A DNA stretch of 45,497 nucleotides, from assembly GCA_001662425.1 (NCBI GenBank), contig BDDC01000749.1, forward strand, positions 1 through 45,497. The letters are read 5' to 3'. Numbering within the stretch: position 1 is the first letter of the stretch; each line of letters opens with the position of its first letter. A program made the position numbers and the translations under genes. This DNA is from Chlamydomonas sphaeroides. Lineage: Eukaryota > Chlorophyta > Chlorophyceae > Chlamydomonadales > Chlamydomonadaceae. The notes under the pieces were generated by a model. The model ran no database searches and was not told the origin of the DNA. It saw only the letters and a list, made by a program, of their open reading frames with translations. Of the stretch, positions 34,301 through 43,834 are shown piece by piece.

Positions 34301-37300
34301 AGCATCACCGCCCTGCTGGGCTCCCGCCATCGGCACATCGCCGCCAGTCGCGGCGTTGCCCTCGGTGCCATCTGCAGCGGCCGCCAACGTGGCCGCCAGG
34401 TTGCTGGGCGGATGGCCAGCGGCGAGGGACGAGCGCCGGCGCTGCCGCATGTGCGCCTCTACCACGGCGCGCTGAGTCAGCGGCGCAGCGTACGCCTCAG
34501 CCTCGTCGTCGTCGCTGCTGATGTGGCCGTCAGCCAGGTCAGGCGCAGCCGCTGGCGGAGCGCTCGGTCCACCAGCAATAGGCTGTGCAAGAGGAGGCCC
34601 CGGTGCGCTCTGGGCCCCCCCACTTGGCACGTTAGTGCCGGCTGCCGAGGTCGGAGCTGCGTTGCCAGCATCCCGTTGCGGGCAGTCAGAGCCACCTGGC
34701 TGCTGCAGCTGCTCCAGCTGCGCGGCCGATACCCCGCTTGGCACGCCCTGCCCTTGTGGGGGGCCCCACGGTTGGCCGGGCCCAGCATGGTGCTGCGCTC
34801 CCGGCTGCTGGTTATTGTGCGTTGTGCCCTGCGGCACATGCGGCGCCGCTGCGGAGTCCCACGGCCTACCCGCTGCTCCACCTTGTGGAGCCGCTGACGG
34901 GTGCTGCTGCAGAGGCGGCGGCATGGCATGTTGCACAGCGCCGGGCTGGGCTTCTGGTGGAAGGTAGGAGTTGTAGGCGGGCCGATGTTGCGGTGGCGGC
35001 ATGAGGCTTGAAGCAGATGGGTGCTGCGGCGGGGCCTGCTGCTGCAGGTGCTGGACTGGCTGCTGCGGGTGCTGCTGCAGACGCCCTGCTGGTGCCTTGT
35101 GAGGCAGCCCTGACGAGGCGCCGCTGCTGGATCCGGCGAGCCCTGGCCCTGAGGCCGCTGCGTGCTGCGCTGCAACACCCGGCAGTGCGCCGGCGCCCTG
35201 CCACGCCTGGTGACCCTTCGGCGGCGGCAGCAAGCTACCGCCCGTCGCCGGTGGTGCGCCGGCAGGGGCTGCGTATGCCTGCGGCCGCAGCTGCTGCTGC
35301 CAGGGCGCGTGCTGGCCGCTGTGCCATGGTGTGAATTCGAGCTGCTTGACCGGCAGGGGTGACTCCCTCGCCAGGGTGCCCCCGGGGCCTGCCGCACCTA
35401 CCGCCGCAAGGGCGCCAGGCGCTGCCGGCGCTGCTGCCACAGCGCCCTGCCCCGCGGCTGCGTGCTGAGCGCCGTGCGCGGATTCTACGGCAGCCATGGC
35501 GCCTGCCCTCATGTGCCGCTGCTCCATCGCCTCCAGAGCCGCGAGTAGGCCCCCAGACTCCAGATCTGGCGTTGAGCTGTCCGCCGCCACTGGTAGCCCA
35601 GCGGCCACGCCGCCCGGCTGCGGCCCACCCTTGACAGCGACAGCAGGTGTCTGCCCCTCGGGCTCGCCGCCAGAGGTCGGCATGCCGCCAGTGGGCGCTG
35701 GCGCGCCCGGCTGCTGCTGCATCTGAACGCCTTGAGGCTGCGGCCCCGGCTGCTCGTGGGGCGGCGGCGCCGCGCCCGGCTGCAGGAGCTGCAGCGCAGT
35801 CACAAGGCCAGCCACCGGCGCACCCGCTGCAAGCGGCTCGTCCGCTGTAGCCTCGGCGGCAGTAGCTGTGGCAGCGGCTGCGGCAGTGATGCGCCGGTCG
35901 AGCGAGTCTAGCGCCGCAAAGAAGGAGTCGTCGTAGGGCGTGCTGCGGGCGCTGCTCGATGGCGCTACGCCCTGAGCCGCCCACGCGCCTGCCACCTGGC
36001 CCGCAGGCGTCCGGTCCGCCAAGCCCGCCGCGCCGGCGGCCGTGCCCTCGACGCCGCCGCCACCCGTGCGATACGCGCCAAGCGGCATCGGTGTCGCCGC
36101 GGCCGATGGCGGTCCGCTGCCCCCGCCACTCCCACGCGCCGCCAGTCTCGAGGCACTGCCCGCCGCTGTAGTGACGCTGGCCGGCTGCAGGTGCAGGGGC
36201 GGTAGCGCCACAGTGGTGACGCGAGGGGTCACGGGCCTGCCCGGCTCGGGGGTGATACCCAAGCCCCTGTCGGCGCCGCCTGCGTATGCGCCGAGCCTTT
36301 TGGCGAGGCTGGAGCGAGCACGGGGCACGCTGCCGCAGCCTACTGTGCCCCCGGCGGCGGCACCGCCACCGCTCCCGTTGGCTGTGGAGCCAGCGCCGGC
36401 GTCAGACGTGACAGGGCCGCTGGCGCCCGCGCCGGCCCCTTGCCTTGCGACAGCTTCTGTGCGGCGAGGTGAGGGCCGAGAGGGCTGCAGCTGCAAGGCC
36501 GGGTAGGCTGCCACCTGTGCAGCGACACTAGGGTCCCGCGGCCGCGTTGGCGAGGGGCGTGCCGCAGCGCTGTCAGCGGCCGTGCGAGCGACTGTAGATC
36601 GGCCGGAGGCTGGGCTCCGCTTGACCGCTGCCTCTGCCGGAAGCTTGCTGGCTTTGTCGGCTGCAGGCCCAGCCGCACGCTGGCGCTGCAGCGGGCTTGA
36701 GGCCCCCGCGGTCACCCTGCCTGAGGGCAGTGTGGGTGAGTCCAGGGAAGCTACCGGCGCGCCGTTGTGGGGCCGCGGGGGATTGTCCATGGGGCCCGCC
36801 GGTGGCTCGCCGGGCCGGCCTGCTGCAGCAAGCACCAATAGATCCGCTGGTTGGGCTTGGATGTCGGCCAGCGGCGCCTCCCTCGGCTCGCCAGCAGGCT
36901 CGACGGGGGCCAGCGATGCGGGCCCGAACCCCCCAAGCGCTGCGCTGCGACTGAGCCCTGCGTCTTCCGGCGACTGCGACGGCCCTAGCTGCTTCTGTAG
37001 CATGGCGAGCAGCGACCGGGGCCCACGCCGCTGGCCCGGTGACAGCTGAGCCGTTGCACCTGAGCCCAGCACCGGCTGCAGCCCTGCCGCCTGCGGCTGT
37101 TGGCCTCCAGCGGCCGCCGAGGGCAGCGGGAACGGCACGGGAGCAGCGCGGTACGCCGGCTGCCGCTGCCTGCCCGCCGCAGGCGACAGCGGTGAAGCGT
37201 CGGGTGGCAGCTGGAGGGGCGAGATGGGCAGGAAGGAGCCCCCTCCACCTTGGTGACCAGCGCCAAGCGTTGAGGGCTGCGGCTCGCCGATGGCCGCTGC

Positions 37301-37903
37301 GCCCAGGTCAAGGCCAGCGGGTGGCCTGGACAGCAGCAGGTCAGGAAAGGCAGCGCCCTCACGGCCGCTGCCAGCTGCCGTGTGGGGCAACTGCATGCCC
37401 GTGACAGGGCGCAGAGCCTCATTGCCCGGAGGCATGAGCGTGGGCGCCCCGATAAGCTCCTGGTGGCGACGCATCTCCCCTTGCAGGCTCAGCAACTGGT
37501 CCTGCAGTAGGCTGGCATGGTCTTGCTGCTGCATTGCGGGAACGGCACTGGGGGTAGCGCCGGTAGACGCAGCCGTGAAGGCGCGCAGGTTGAGCTCGTC
37601 GGTGGGCGTCGCTGGGACGCGGTCATGGCCCTGGGACTCGAGCATCGGGCTGACCAGTGGTGTCTCCGCCACAAAGCTGACGTTGGAGATGCGTGTGGTG
37701 GCTGGGAGGGGCGGCGCGCTGTCAGGGACCCTGCCGTCGACGTCGCCACCGTCCGCTGGACAGGGACTCACGCCTGGGGCGGCCATGGCTGCGCCAACCT
37801 GAGCCGCTTGCCGTGACGCGACTGTTCCTGCTTCCCAATACGTGTTCCCTGCTCCGGTGCCCTGATCGCCGTTACCTGGGGCGGCGGTTGTGCGGAACGA
37901 CAT
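22027..37903 (-). CDS. POLQ: DNA polymerase theta (helicase-polymerase), 31 exons
   Basis: The gene reads in phase through 31 exons; 3,559 aa versus 2,590 in human. Exon 1 (37903-34178) is 1,242 codons of disordered Pro/Gln/Ala/Ser text ending in YERGGRFDLYEWQ. Exons 2-17 (33937-29209) are the SF2 helicase: APTSGGKT, VDELHM (DExH), GMSATMPN, SVLIFCASK, ATSTLAAGVNLPARRVIF, QMSGRAGRAG, then ratchet/HhH-like text. Exon 18 (29055-26800) is 752 codons of Gln/Pro-rich linker. Exons 19-20 hold the exonuclease-like region. Exons 21-31 (25364-22027) are family A polymerase: HTATSSGRLAMDEPNLQTIPR, motif A DYKQIELR, motif B KQLAYGILYGMG, QAINTVCQGSAADVVKAA and motif C VHDELVLEV. POLQ drives microhomology-mediated end joining. 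Introns 17 and 24 have GC donors. Confidence 0.92.
25688..25714. repeat. Perfect 10-bp hairpin in POLQ intron 20
   Basis: atctatagag and ctctatagat are exact reverse complements around a 7-nt loop (tctcaag). The hairpin lies in an AT-richer patch of the 464-bp intron 25365-25828, which also holds two plus-strand TGTAA words near 25716-25735. Origin unknown; a short mobile-element scar is possible. Confidence 0.6.
25829..26661 (-). other. POLQ: POLQ exonuclease-like region (inactive type), exons 19-20
   Basis: Exons 26661-26071 and 25927-25829, continuing from the end of exon 18 (VWGFALDFGD). The text LEGIALCAFDGCALYVPL, VKVTFDLKEQLLL and VVADPVVDARVMMWVLNPDD matches the layout of the proofreading-exonuclease fold in family A polymerases, with strands, then a TFDLK block, then D-x-x-V-D-A-R-V-M. 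The first-motif D-x-E pair is not visible, as in other POLQ proteins, so it is probably inactive. Poly-Ala stretches have expanded inside it. Confidence 0.7.
28340..28517 (-). repeat. POLQ: 15-bp coding minisatellite in POLQ linker
   Basis: About eleven tandem 15-bp units inside exon 18. On the minus strand they encode PQPQG-type units (about five) then P(P/L)QQG units. The units are near-identical within each half (ggcccctgcggctga against ggcccttgctgtggc), indicating recent slippage or unequal exchange while keeping frame. Confidence 0.85.
29209..33937 (-). other. POLQ: POLQ SF2 helicase domain, exons 2-17
   Basis: Exons 33937-33817, 33595-33449, 33269-33163, 32921-32748, 32580-32470, 32333-32181, 32024-31790, 31668-31500, 31370-31190, 31012-30867, 30730-30533, 30407-30314, 30127-30023, 29933-29855, 29702-29463, 29309-29209. 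All seven HELQ/POLQ-type helicase motifs can be read, followed by VEDITHNWCPTPFGKATLAS, DLHVTYLVTPIKEDLR, RVAELVGVVPGYLVKLRQ and RFFAAMVLNDLIQEV, which match the C-terminal ratchet part of POLQ. The last helix ARMILQGAKDLVNQ corresponds to the end of the human helicase half. Confidence 0.9.
34178..37903 (-). other. POLQ: POLQ exon 1: 1,242-codon disordered N-terminal extension
   Basis: A single open exon with no stop, joined in phase 0 to the helicase P-loop exon. It is rich in Ala, Gly, Pro, Gln and Ser, with a few conserved-looking islands: RSLLAMLQKQLG, RSSLAKRLGAYAGG, DDSFFAALDSLDRRI, LESGGLLAALEAMEQRHMR, NSYLPPE and ISSDDDEAEAYAAPLTQRA. The helicase of human POLQ starts within about the first 100 residues, so this extension is extra. 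An alternative is that transcription starts nearer the helicase or that unrecognised introns remove part of it. Confidence 0.65.
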
Positions 37904-38537
37904 GAGCGGGTGTGCGTGTTTGGATGGACCTTATGGGGCGTGATAGGTTGCCGCGGCAGCTGAGAATGACTCCAAGCCACAGCAATGTAAGTCGTTGGCC
38001 TCAAGCTGTTGAGTAACCTTGCGCACCGTCCGAGCTGTCAGGGTCGTCGAGCAGCAAAGAACGCATAGTGCTCCGCGCCTGCTGCGAGCTCCGGTTGCGG
38101 CTGCGACGGCGAGACCTGCAGCAAAGTTACTGTGTGTATCTCTGGCATCTTGGCGCAGGCGCTGCGTACTGGAACAGGTCGCGCAGCTGCGTGCAAGTTT
38201 GGCGCACCTTCGTTCCTTGTCGCGCTCCAGCCGCTCGCCTGTCGCTGCAGCAGCCTCCATACAGCACCGGGGCTGCGTTAGGCTGCTTTCCTCGTCATAG
38301 TTTGGCAAGGATGCCGACTGCGCCAGCAGACGCGTTGACAGCCTTCAACAAACCGATAGGGCATGTTGCGTTCTAGGTAAGAATGTATAATCAAGGACAG
38401 GGCGAGGCCCGCCTGCGAAAGTCAGATGGGCCCTGCTGCGCCTGCGTTGCCATGGGACCGTAACAAGAAAATGCCAAACTTGTCCACAACGCATACATAC
38501 GTTGTACAGTATGAGCTTAGCGCTGCCCTCGTGAGCC
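37904..38537. promoter_or_regulatory. Divergent promoter region, POLQ / PLP enzyme
   Basis: 634 bp between divergent ATGs. The segment 38290-38530 is clearly AT-richer (caagaaaatgccaaacttg, acatacgttgtacag), consistent with the core promoter and 5' UTR of the plus-strand gene. No specific element could be assigned. Confidence 0.4.
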
Positions 38538-40827
38538 ATGACGCGCTTGATGGCGTCGCTCCCGTCGGCTCTGGCGCTGGCGCTCGCGGCCGGAGCTGGA
38601 GCAACGGTACGTGATCACAGTAAAGTGCGGGTATTGACAGGCAAGACTCTGGCCTGCCTAACCGCGGGCTGTCACCACTGGCGCACCTCCTCACCCACCC
38701 TGTCCCAGCTCTGCTACCTATACCTAGCCTGGTGGCAGCAGCAGGAGGACGACATCCGGGATGGTGTCCTGGAGCTCATAGGGAACACGCCGCTTGTGCG
38801 GATACGCAGCCTCTCCGAGGAGACAGGCTGCGAGGTGAGCCGCGGCGAGCTGCGCCCGTGCCCTGCCCTCACCCCGTGCCACGCACTGCCCAAGGCAGCC
38901 CCACCGCATAGCCTGTCAAGCCACCCTGACCTGTCAGACAGCTCCATCTCCTGCGTGAAGCTCACGTGCCCCTTTCGCGAAATTGCACTGCTTGGCCGCT
39001 CTCGCCGACGCATCATGTCCAGATTCTGGCCAAGGCCGAGATGCTCAACCCGGGCGGCAGCGTCAAGGACAGGGTGGCGGCGCAGATCGTGCGCGAGGCG
39101 CTGGCGGACGGCCGGCTGCGGCCGGGGGGCCTCATCACCGAGGGCACAGCCGGCAGCACCGGCGTCAGCCTAGCCATGGTGCGGCCTGAGGCGGCGGGCA
39201 GGCGCCCAACCTGCGGCCTGGCGATCCAGGGCTACGTATGTACCAACTCCGCGCATTGAGCTCGTGTTGAGCTCTACCGCTGGGGTATCATATGTGTGCT
39301 TCGTGCACAAGTGTGCTTGGGACGCCGGCGGAGTTGCGGTCGTGCCGTCCTGGGTGTCGCGGCTGGGCGGGGACACGGCATCACGTGGTGTGCATGTGGG
39401 TCGGCGGCCTGACCGTGGCGCGGCGTGTGCGGCCCGGGCGCCGCAGGTGGCAGCGGCGCACGGCTGCACCTGCGCCATCACCATGCCCGACGATGCGGCG
39501 GTGGAGAAGGCCAACATGATTGCAGGTGGGGCGCGCAACGCGCAAGCCAGCCCCTCCGCACGCCCCCGCGCAACCTCATGGCCGCCGTGCGGCCAACGGG
39601 CGCCCGCAACCGCCCAGCTGCCCCCGGGCCGTCATCCCTGCTACCGCCGCCGGCCTGCTCCACCCGGCCCTGGGCGGCCGCGGCCCACGCCTGCTGCCCG
39701 CTGCCGCTTCCAGGTGCTGCCAGCGTTGACGTTCCCCACCCGCCCCCGGCCCTTGCCTGCTGCCCGCTGTCACGCCTCCACGGGCTGCGGCCGCAGCGTA
39801 CGGCGCCTCCGTGCAGCGGGTGCGCCCCGTGTCCATAGTGCACCCGGACCACCCGGTCAACGTGGCCCGGCGCACGGCGGCCGCCACGCCCGGCGCACTG
39901 TTCGCGGACCAGTTTGAGAACCAGGCCAACTACCGAGCGCACCTCACAACGGGTGCGTGGGCTGGGCGGCACGGCTGGCTGGCCGGACAAGGCCGGGGCG
40001 CCTGCTGGTCGGCCCCGTGGGGCCGCTGCGCGGGCGAGGTCGCTGAGGACTGTCCGGCCCCCGTGGGCCGGGACTGCAGACCATGCGCCCATCCGCTCGA
40101 ACCGTATCATGACGCCCCTGCTGCTGCTCGCAGGCGAGGAGATATGGCGCCAGACGCGCGGCCGCGTCAGCGCCTTCGTGTCGGGCGCCGGCACCGGCGG
40201 CACCATTGCGGGCGTGTCAGCGGCGCTGAAGGGCCGCAACCCGCGCGTCAAGGTCTTCCTCATCGACCCGCCAGGCAGCTCCCTGTACAACAAGGTGCGC
40301 GAGCGGGGCTCGACGATTGGGCACGTGGAGAGCGCAGCGGCTCCACCCATGTCCGTAAGGCGCGGGTTACCCATGAGCCCACAGAATTCCACAACTTCAC
40401 TCAATCCTGGCGTGATGCCTGCACCTCAACTCACCCAATCCCACACCCGGTCCAGGTCAAGCGCGGCGTGCTGTACGCCGCGGTGGAGGCGGAGGGCAAG
40501 CGGCTCAAAAATCCCTTTGACACCATTACCGAGGGCATCGGGCTCAACCGCCTCACCGCCAACTTCAACCGCGCCGCCATCGACGACGCGTTCCAGGGTG
40601 CGACCAGGGCCCAGACGCGCGCCACGGCAGACATAGCCGCCGCTGCTTCTCACGCCATCCGGGCCCGCCTGCGGCCCTGTTGCCCGCGGCTGCAAGCTTA
40701 TGCCGTGCCCCTGCCGCTCGCTGCGGGCGCACCCAGCTCGTCCCCTTTGTTTGCTAGCCTACCGGCCCCTCCGCCGCCGCCGCTGTCGCCTCGCCCACCC
40801 TGCCTGCTGGCCAGCGAGAGAGAATGA

Positions 40828-40872
<45 letters not shown>

Positions 40873-41273
40873 AAAAGCAAAGAAGTAAGGAAAGAGAGTG
40901 TGCCCAGCAGTCCTTCCACTGCCGCCCCTCCGCCCTCCGCCCTCCGCCCTCCGCCCTCCGCCCTCCGCCCTCCGCCCTCCGCCCTCCGCGCTCCCCTGCG
41001 GCCCCTCCCCCTGCGCCAGGCACCGACCGCGAGGCGGTGGAGATGGCGGCCTACCTGCTGCGGCACGAGGGCCTGTGGGTGGGCTCCTCGGCCGCCATGA
41101 ACTGTGTGGGCGCGGTCAAGGCGGCGCGGGCGCTGGGCCCCGGGGCGGTGGTGGTGACGCTGCTCTGCGACGGCGGCCATCGCCATCTGTCCAAGTTCCA
41201 CAGCCCGCAGTACTTGGCGGACATGGGCCTGGCGCCCGCCGCCACGGGCCGCTCGCTGGGGTTCGTGGAGTAA
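38538..41273 (+). CDS. Cysteine-synthase-like PLP enzyme, fungal Mcy1/cysteine synthase 2 type
   Basis: Eight exons in phase: 38538-38606, 38739-38834, 39023-39178, 39447-39525, 39797-39952, 40134-40294, 40456-40597, 41020-41273; 370 aa. Fold-type II PLP enzyme: ELIGNTPLVRIRSLS, PLP-lysine motif NPGGSVKDR, substrate loop EGTAGSTGVS, ADQFENQANYRAH, phosphate cradle SGAGTGGT, EGIGLNRLT and CDGGHRHLSKF. The EGT-x-GSTG loop (not EPTSGNTG) and the GLNR and RHLSKF blocks match yeast Mcy1 (YGR012W) more than plant O-acetylserine(thiol)lyases or cystathionine beta-synthase. Exon 1 encodes a short hydrophobic N-terminus (LPSALALALAAGAGA), fitting a membrane anchor as in Mcy1, which sits in the mitochondrial outer membrane. 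The true substrate is not established. Confidence 0.88.
40830..40869 (+). repeat. (AG)n microsatellite in last intron
   Basis: About 19-20 uninterrupted AG dinucleotides in intron 7 (40598-41019) of the PLP enzyme gene. Confidence 0.97.
40926..40988 (+). repeat. Nine tandem CCCTCCG heptamers
   Basis: Nine perfect copies of ccctccg in the same intron, 31 bp before the acceptor at 41019. The array extends the pyrimidine-rich stretch of the 3' splice site. Confidence 0.95.
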
Positions 41274-43834
41274 GGGCGTGGCAGGGATGATCGGAGCGCG
41301 GTGCGGTGCGGGCAGGCTGGAGGAGAGGATAGGGGTTGGAGGTGGCATGCTCGGGAGTTCATGTGTTGGGATGGCGAGGCCGTGGTCGGGCTGGCAGCCT
41401 TTTAGCGGACGCGGGTGCACCCCAGCCGTATCCGGCTGAGGGGCCTGGGGTGCCGACCCAGACGAGCCGGTGATGGGGCAGGGTGGGCCCTGCCTTCGCG
41501 CGGTCTGAGCCAGCAGGGCACACCGTCTCCGCTGGAAACCAGGCGGGTGTAACAGGAGTTAACCTGCTACCAGCAAGAGGTCTCTCGAGATGCTCCACGG
41601 AGCCACGGAAGTGGTAATCAGGGTGTGTTACCTGCCACACATGGCGTAGGCGGGGCCTCCAGGAAGCAGGTTCACCGCTTGCAGAAAAGATACTAATGAA
41701 CGGTTACGCCCGGCCTTTGAAACCGGGGCCTCAGTCCTGGAAGGTACCGAAGCTGGGCGACCCACGCCACCCAAGTATGGGTTTGCGGCCCTCATTGGCT
41801 GTACGGAGGCACTAACCCTCCTAACTCGCCCCCAAGGGTTCCTGGTCACCGGTCCTCACCGGTGGCCGTGTGGACTCCACACACATTCCCCCCCTCCTGG
41901 AGCGAACGTCCCTGGCGCGACCCGTTACTCCAGTTGTCCTGTGCTAGTCAAGCCGATCGTCTTGTGCCCTGAGCCGCTGCCCTGGCCGGTGTTGGAATGT
42001 GGCAAGTTGGGCAGTGCAAGCGTCCCTTGGGCACCTCGGTGAGGCACGGCGTCGAGCATATGTCAACCGGTGTTGCACCTGCTTGACCAGGAGGGTATGG
42101 CCCGCTGTTGAAGGCCATGCGATATCTAACGCGGGGAGCTTGCGGAAAAAGGATTACAAGTAAGCTGCCGCCCGCAACCCCCGATAATTGATTCATTGTG
42201 ACGGGTGAGGCCCTGGGTGCGGCCCCGAGCGTCGTCATCCAGCGGTGCGGCGAGTGGCTTCACCCCGGCGTACGGGCTCACCGACCTGCCCGTCCGTCCC
42301 CACCCCGCCGCATCACGTCATCGTCTTGTGTCCAGCACACCAGCAGTAACTCACAGTGCCATGATTGCCCACCTCGATCTGCGGCATCCGCTGTGCCCTG
42401 CTGCCCAGCCGCCTGCGTACGTGCGCCACAAGGCAACAACATAGCACGCGGCGCCGCCCTGCAGCCTATCTACATCCCATCTCTTCTTCAACATCGCTCT
42501 GCCGCCTGCTTTTCATCTCCCCAACCTGCGCAACTCCTTCCATCACACCATCATCCCGCTACCTAGCATGCCGCCGCGGCACGCAGCCTCTGCGGCCCAG
42601 GGCGCCCGCCCCTGCAACCGCATGCAATGCCCGCACTGCGGATGGAGGCGGCGGCACGAGGCGGACAGGCAGGCGCCCTCGAGCAAGCCCAGCCCATCCA
42701 CGGCCTCGCTCAGGCGGGTCCGGCCTGCAGGTTGGGATGCGGTGATGAGACACACGCGCGTGGCCCGCACATTACGTACCCTGCGACAACTGACCCCAGA
42801 ACCTCCTGCATATGTATAATCATTTACGCTGCTGCTTGTGATCCCGGCGCACATTCACCGGCCAACGTGCCAATCTTTAGTCCTGCACGCCCTGCCTGCC
42901 TGCCTGCCAACCTATATAGATAGGGACAACAACCGTGCCCTCGAGTACCGGTAGTACGCCCGCGACTGGACACGTCCAGCGGGTGTTGTGCAAGCAACAG
43001 CGCTACGCTGGTGGCGGGCGGGGGCGCGGGGGCGCTGCCCGCGTGGCGTGGCGCCTGCAGCAGGCGCGCACCGGCACAGGAACAGAAAAAGGCCGACAAA
43101 CCCTGGCGCAGGAAGCCCTCCTGCCCTGGCCCAAATCTTCCACACGCACGCATAGCCCGAATAGAGCGCTGTACCAAGCCCATATATAGTGCCTGTTCAC
43201 GTATGTCCCATAACATGTTAGTCGCACAGGCGGATGGCGCCCACCCCGCGGCGCCACCGTCGACCGGCCCGGCGGCCGCGACCAACGAGCTTATCGTGCA
43301 TAGCCTCCAAGGCAGGGGTGTGTATCTCATCTCTAATAGCAAGATATAAACGGTATCGGGGGGCCCCCAATGCATCTCCAACAACACCCAGACCGCAGGC
43401 GGGGGCCGGGCGGTCCGGGCAACCTCACGGCGAGCTCTGCGGGCCCTTGCCTGCACCGCCTGCCCACACACTGCACAGTAGACAGCTACCTACGTACACA
43501 AGCCTCTCAAGCAGTAGCGCGGCCGTGGGCGCCGATCAACAGCGCATGTACCCCACAGCCAGACGTGTGCGGATGTGCCCCCTCGCGCTCCGCTCTTACC
43601 CCTCTGCGCAAGTCCAAGTGTGATGCATGCATGGATTCCCCGCCCTAGATATCACTCAGGACACACTCCATCCGCCAAAGGTGTGGTCCTGTCCTGGCAG
43701 GAGGACCCCTCCTTGGCCCTGGTGGGTGGGACGAGGTCCCCACAGGCCAGCAGCCGAGACCGGCGTCGGGCGTGCGCAGCGGCATCCGTGGCACACCAGG
43801 CAGGCCCGCCAGCCCACCCACACACGCGCGGCCG
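41274..43834. other. 2.6-kb stretch without a supported gene
   Basis: Lies between the convergent PLP-enzyme and membrane-protein genes and so includes two 3' UTRs. A TGTAA word occurs at 41548-41552, 275 bp after the PLP-enzyme stop. The part 41400-42240 has even base use, frequent short hairpins and no open frame. The part 42240-43600 is pyrimidine-rich with scattered AT patches (near 42820, 42915, 43180, 43340) and a short (cctg)n run near 42890-42908. I find no coding exon with family-like text. Confidence 0.5.
41400..42240. other. Structured non-coding block, possible mobile-element remnant
   Basis: Starts with a compact stem: gcaccccag (41417-41425) pairs exactly with ctggggtgc (41445-41453), in competition with the inner stem cagccg-tatc-cggctg (41423-41438). 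More small hairpins follow (cagg-agttaa-cctg near 41554; cccgg...ccggg near 41710-41730; gtgtgg-act-ccacac near 41868). All frames on both strands are interrupted. The pattern resembles an untranslated end of a non-LTR element or a structured RNA, but no diagnostic protein or tail was found. Confidence 0.3.

Noticed and set aside
22027..37903. Two separate genes: a helicase (HELQ-like) and a PolA-like polymerase
   Set aside because: Exons connect in phase from the helicase through exon 17, the linker exon 18 and the exonuclease-like region to the polymerase, and helicase and polymerase both match POLQ in order and spacing. No stop codon interrupts the chain.
34019..37903. A stand-alone low-complexity gene upstream of POLQ
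   Set aside because: Its end (FDLYEWQ) is the start of the POLQ helicase and its donor joins the P-loop exon in phase 0. No stop is found before the donor, though an internal start cannot be excluded.
40926..40988. Telomere-like heptamer array
   Set aside because: The CCCTCCG unit differs from the algal telomere CCCTAAA/CCCTAAAA, and it sits inside an intron.
40824..41273. Single ORF spanning the GA repeat and the last PLP exon
   Set aside because: The frame through the repeat is fortuitous. The family alignment and phase require the exon to start at 41020 after a CAG acceptor.
41690..41790. Possible tRNA or 5S-like sequence (gaaaccggggcctcag, tcctggaaggtacc)
   Set aside because: No A and B box pair at tRNA spacing and no cloverleaf could be drawn.
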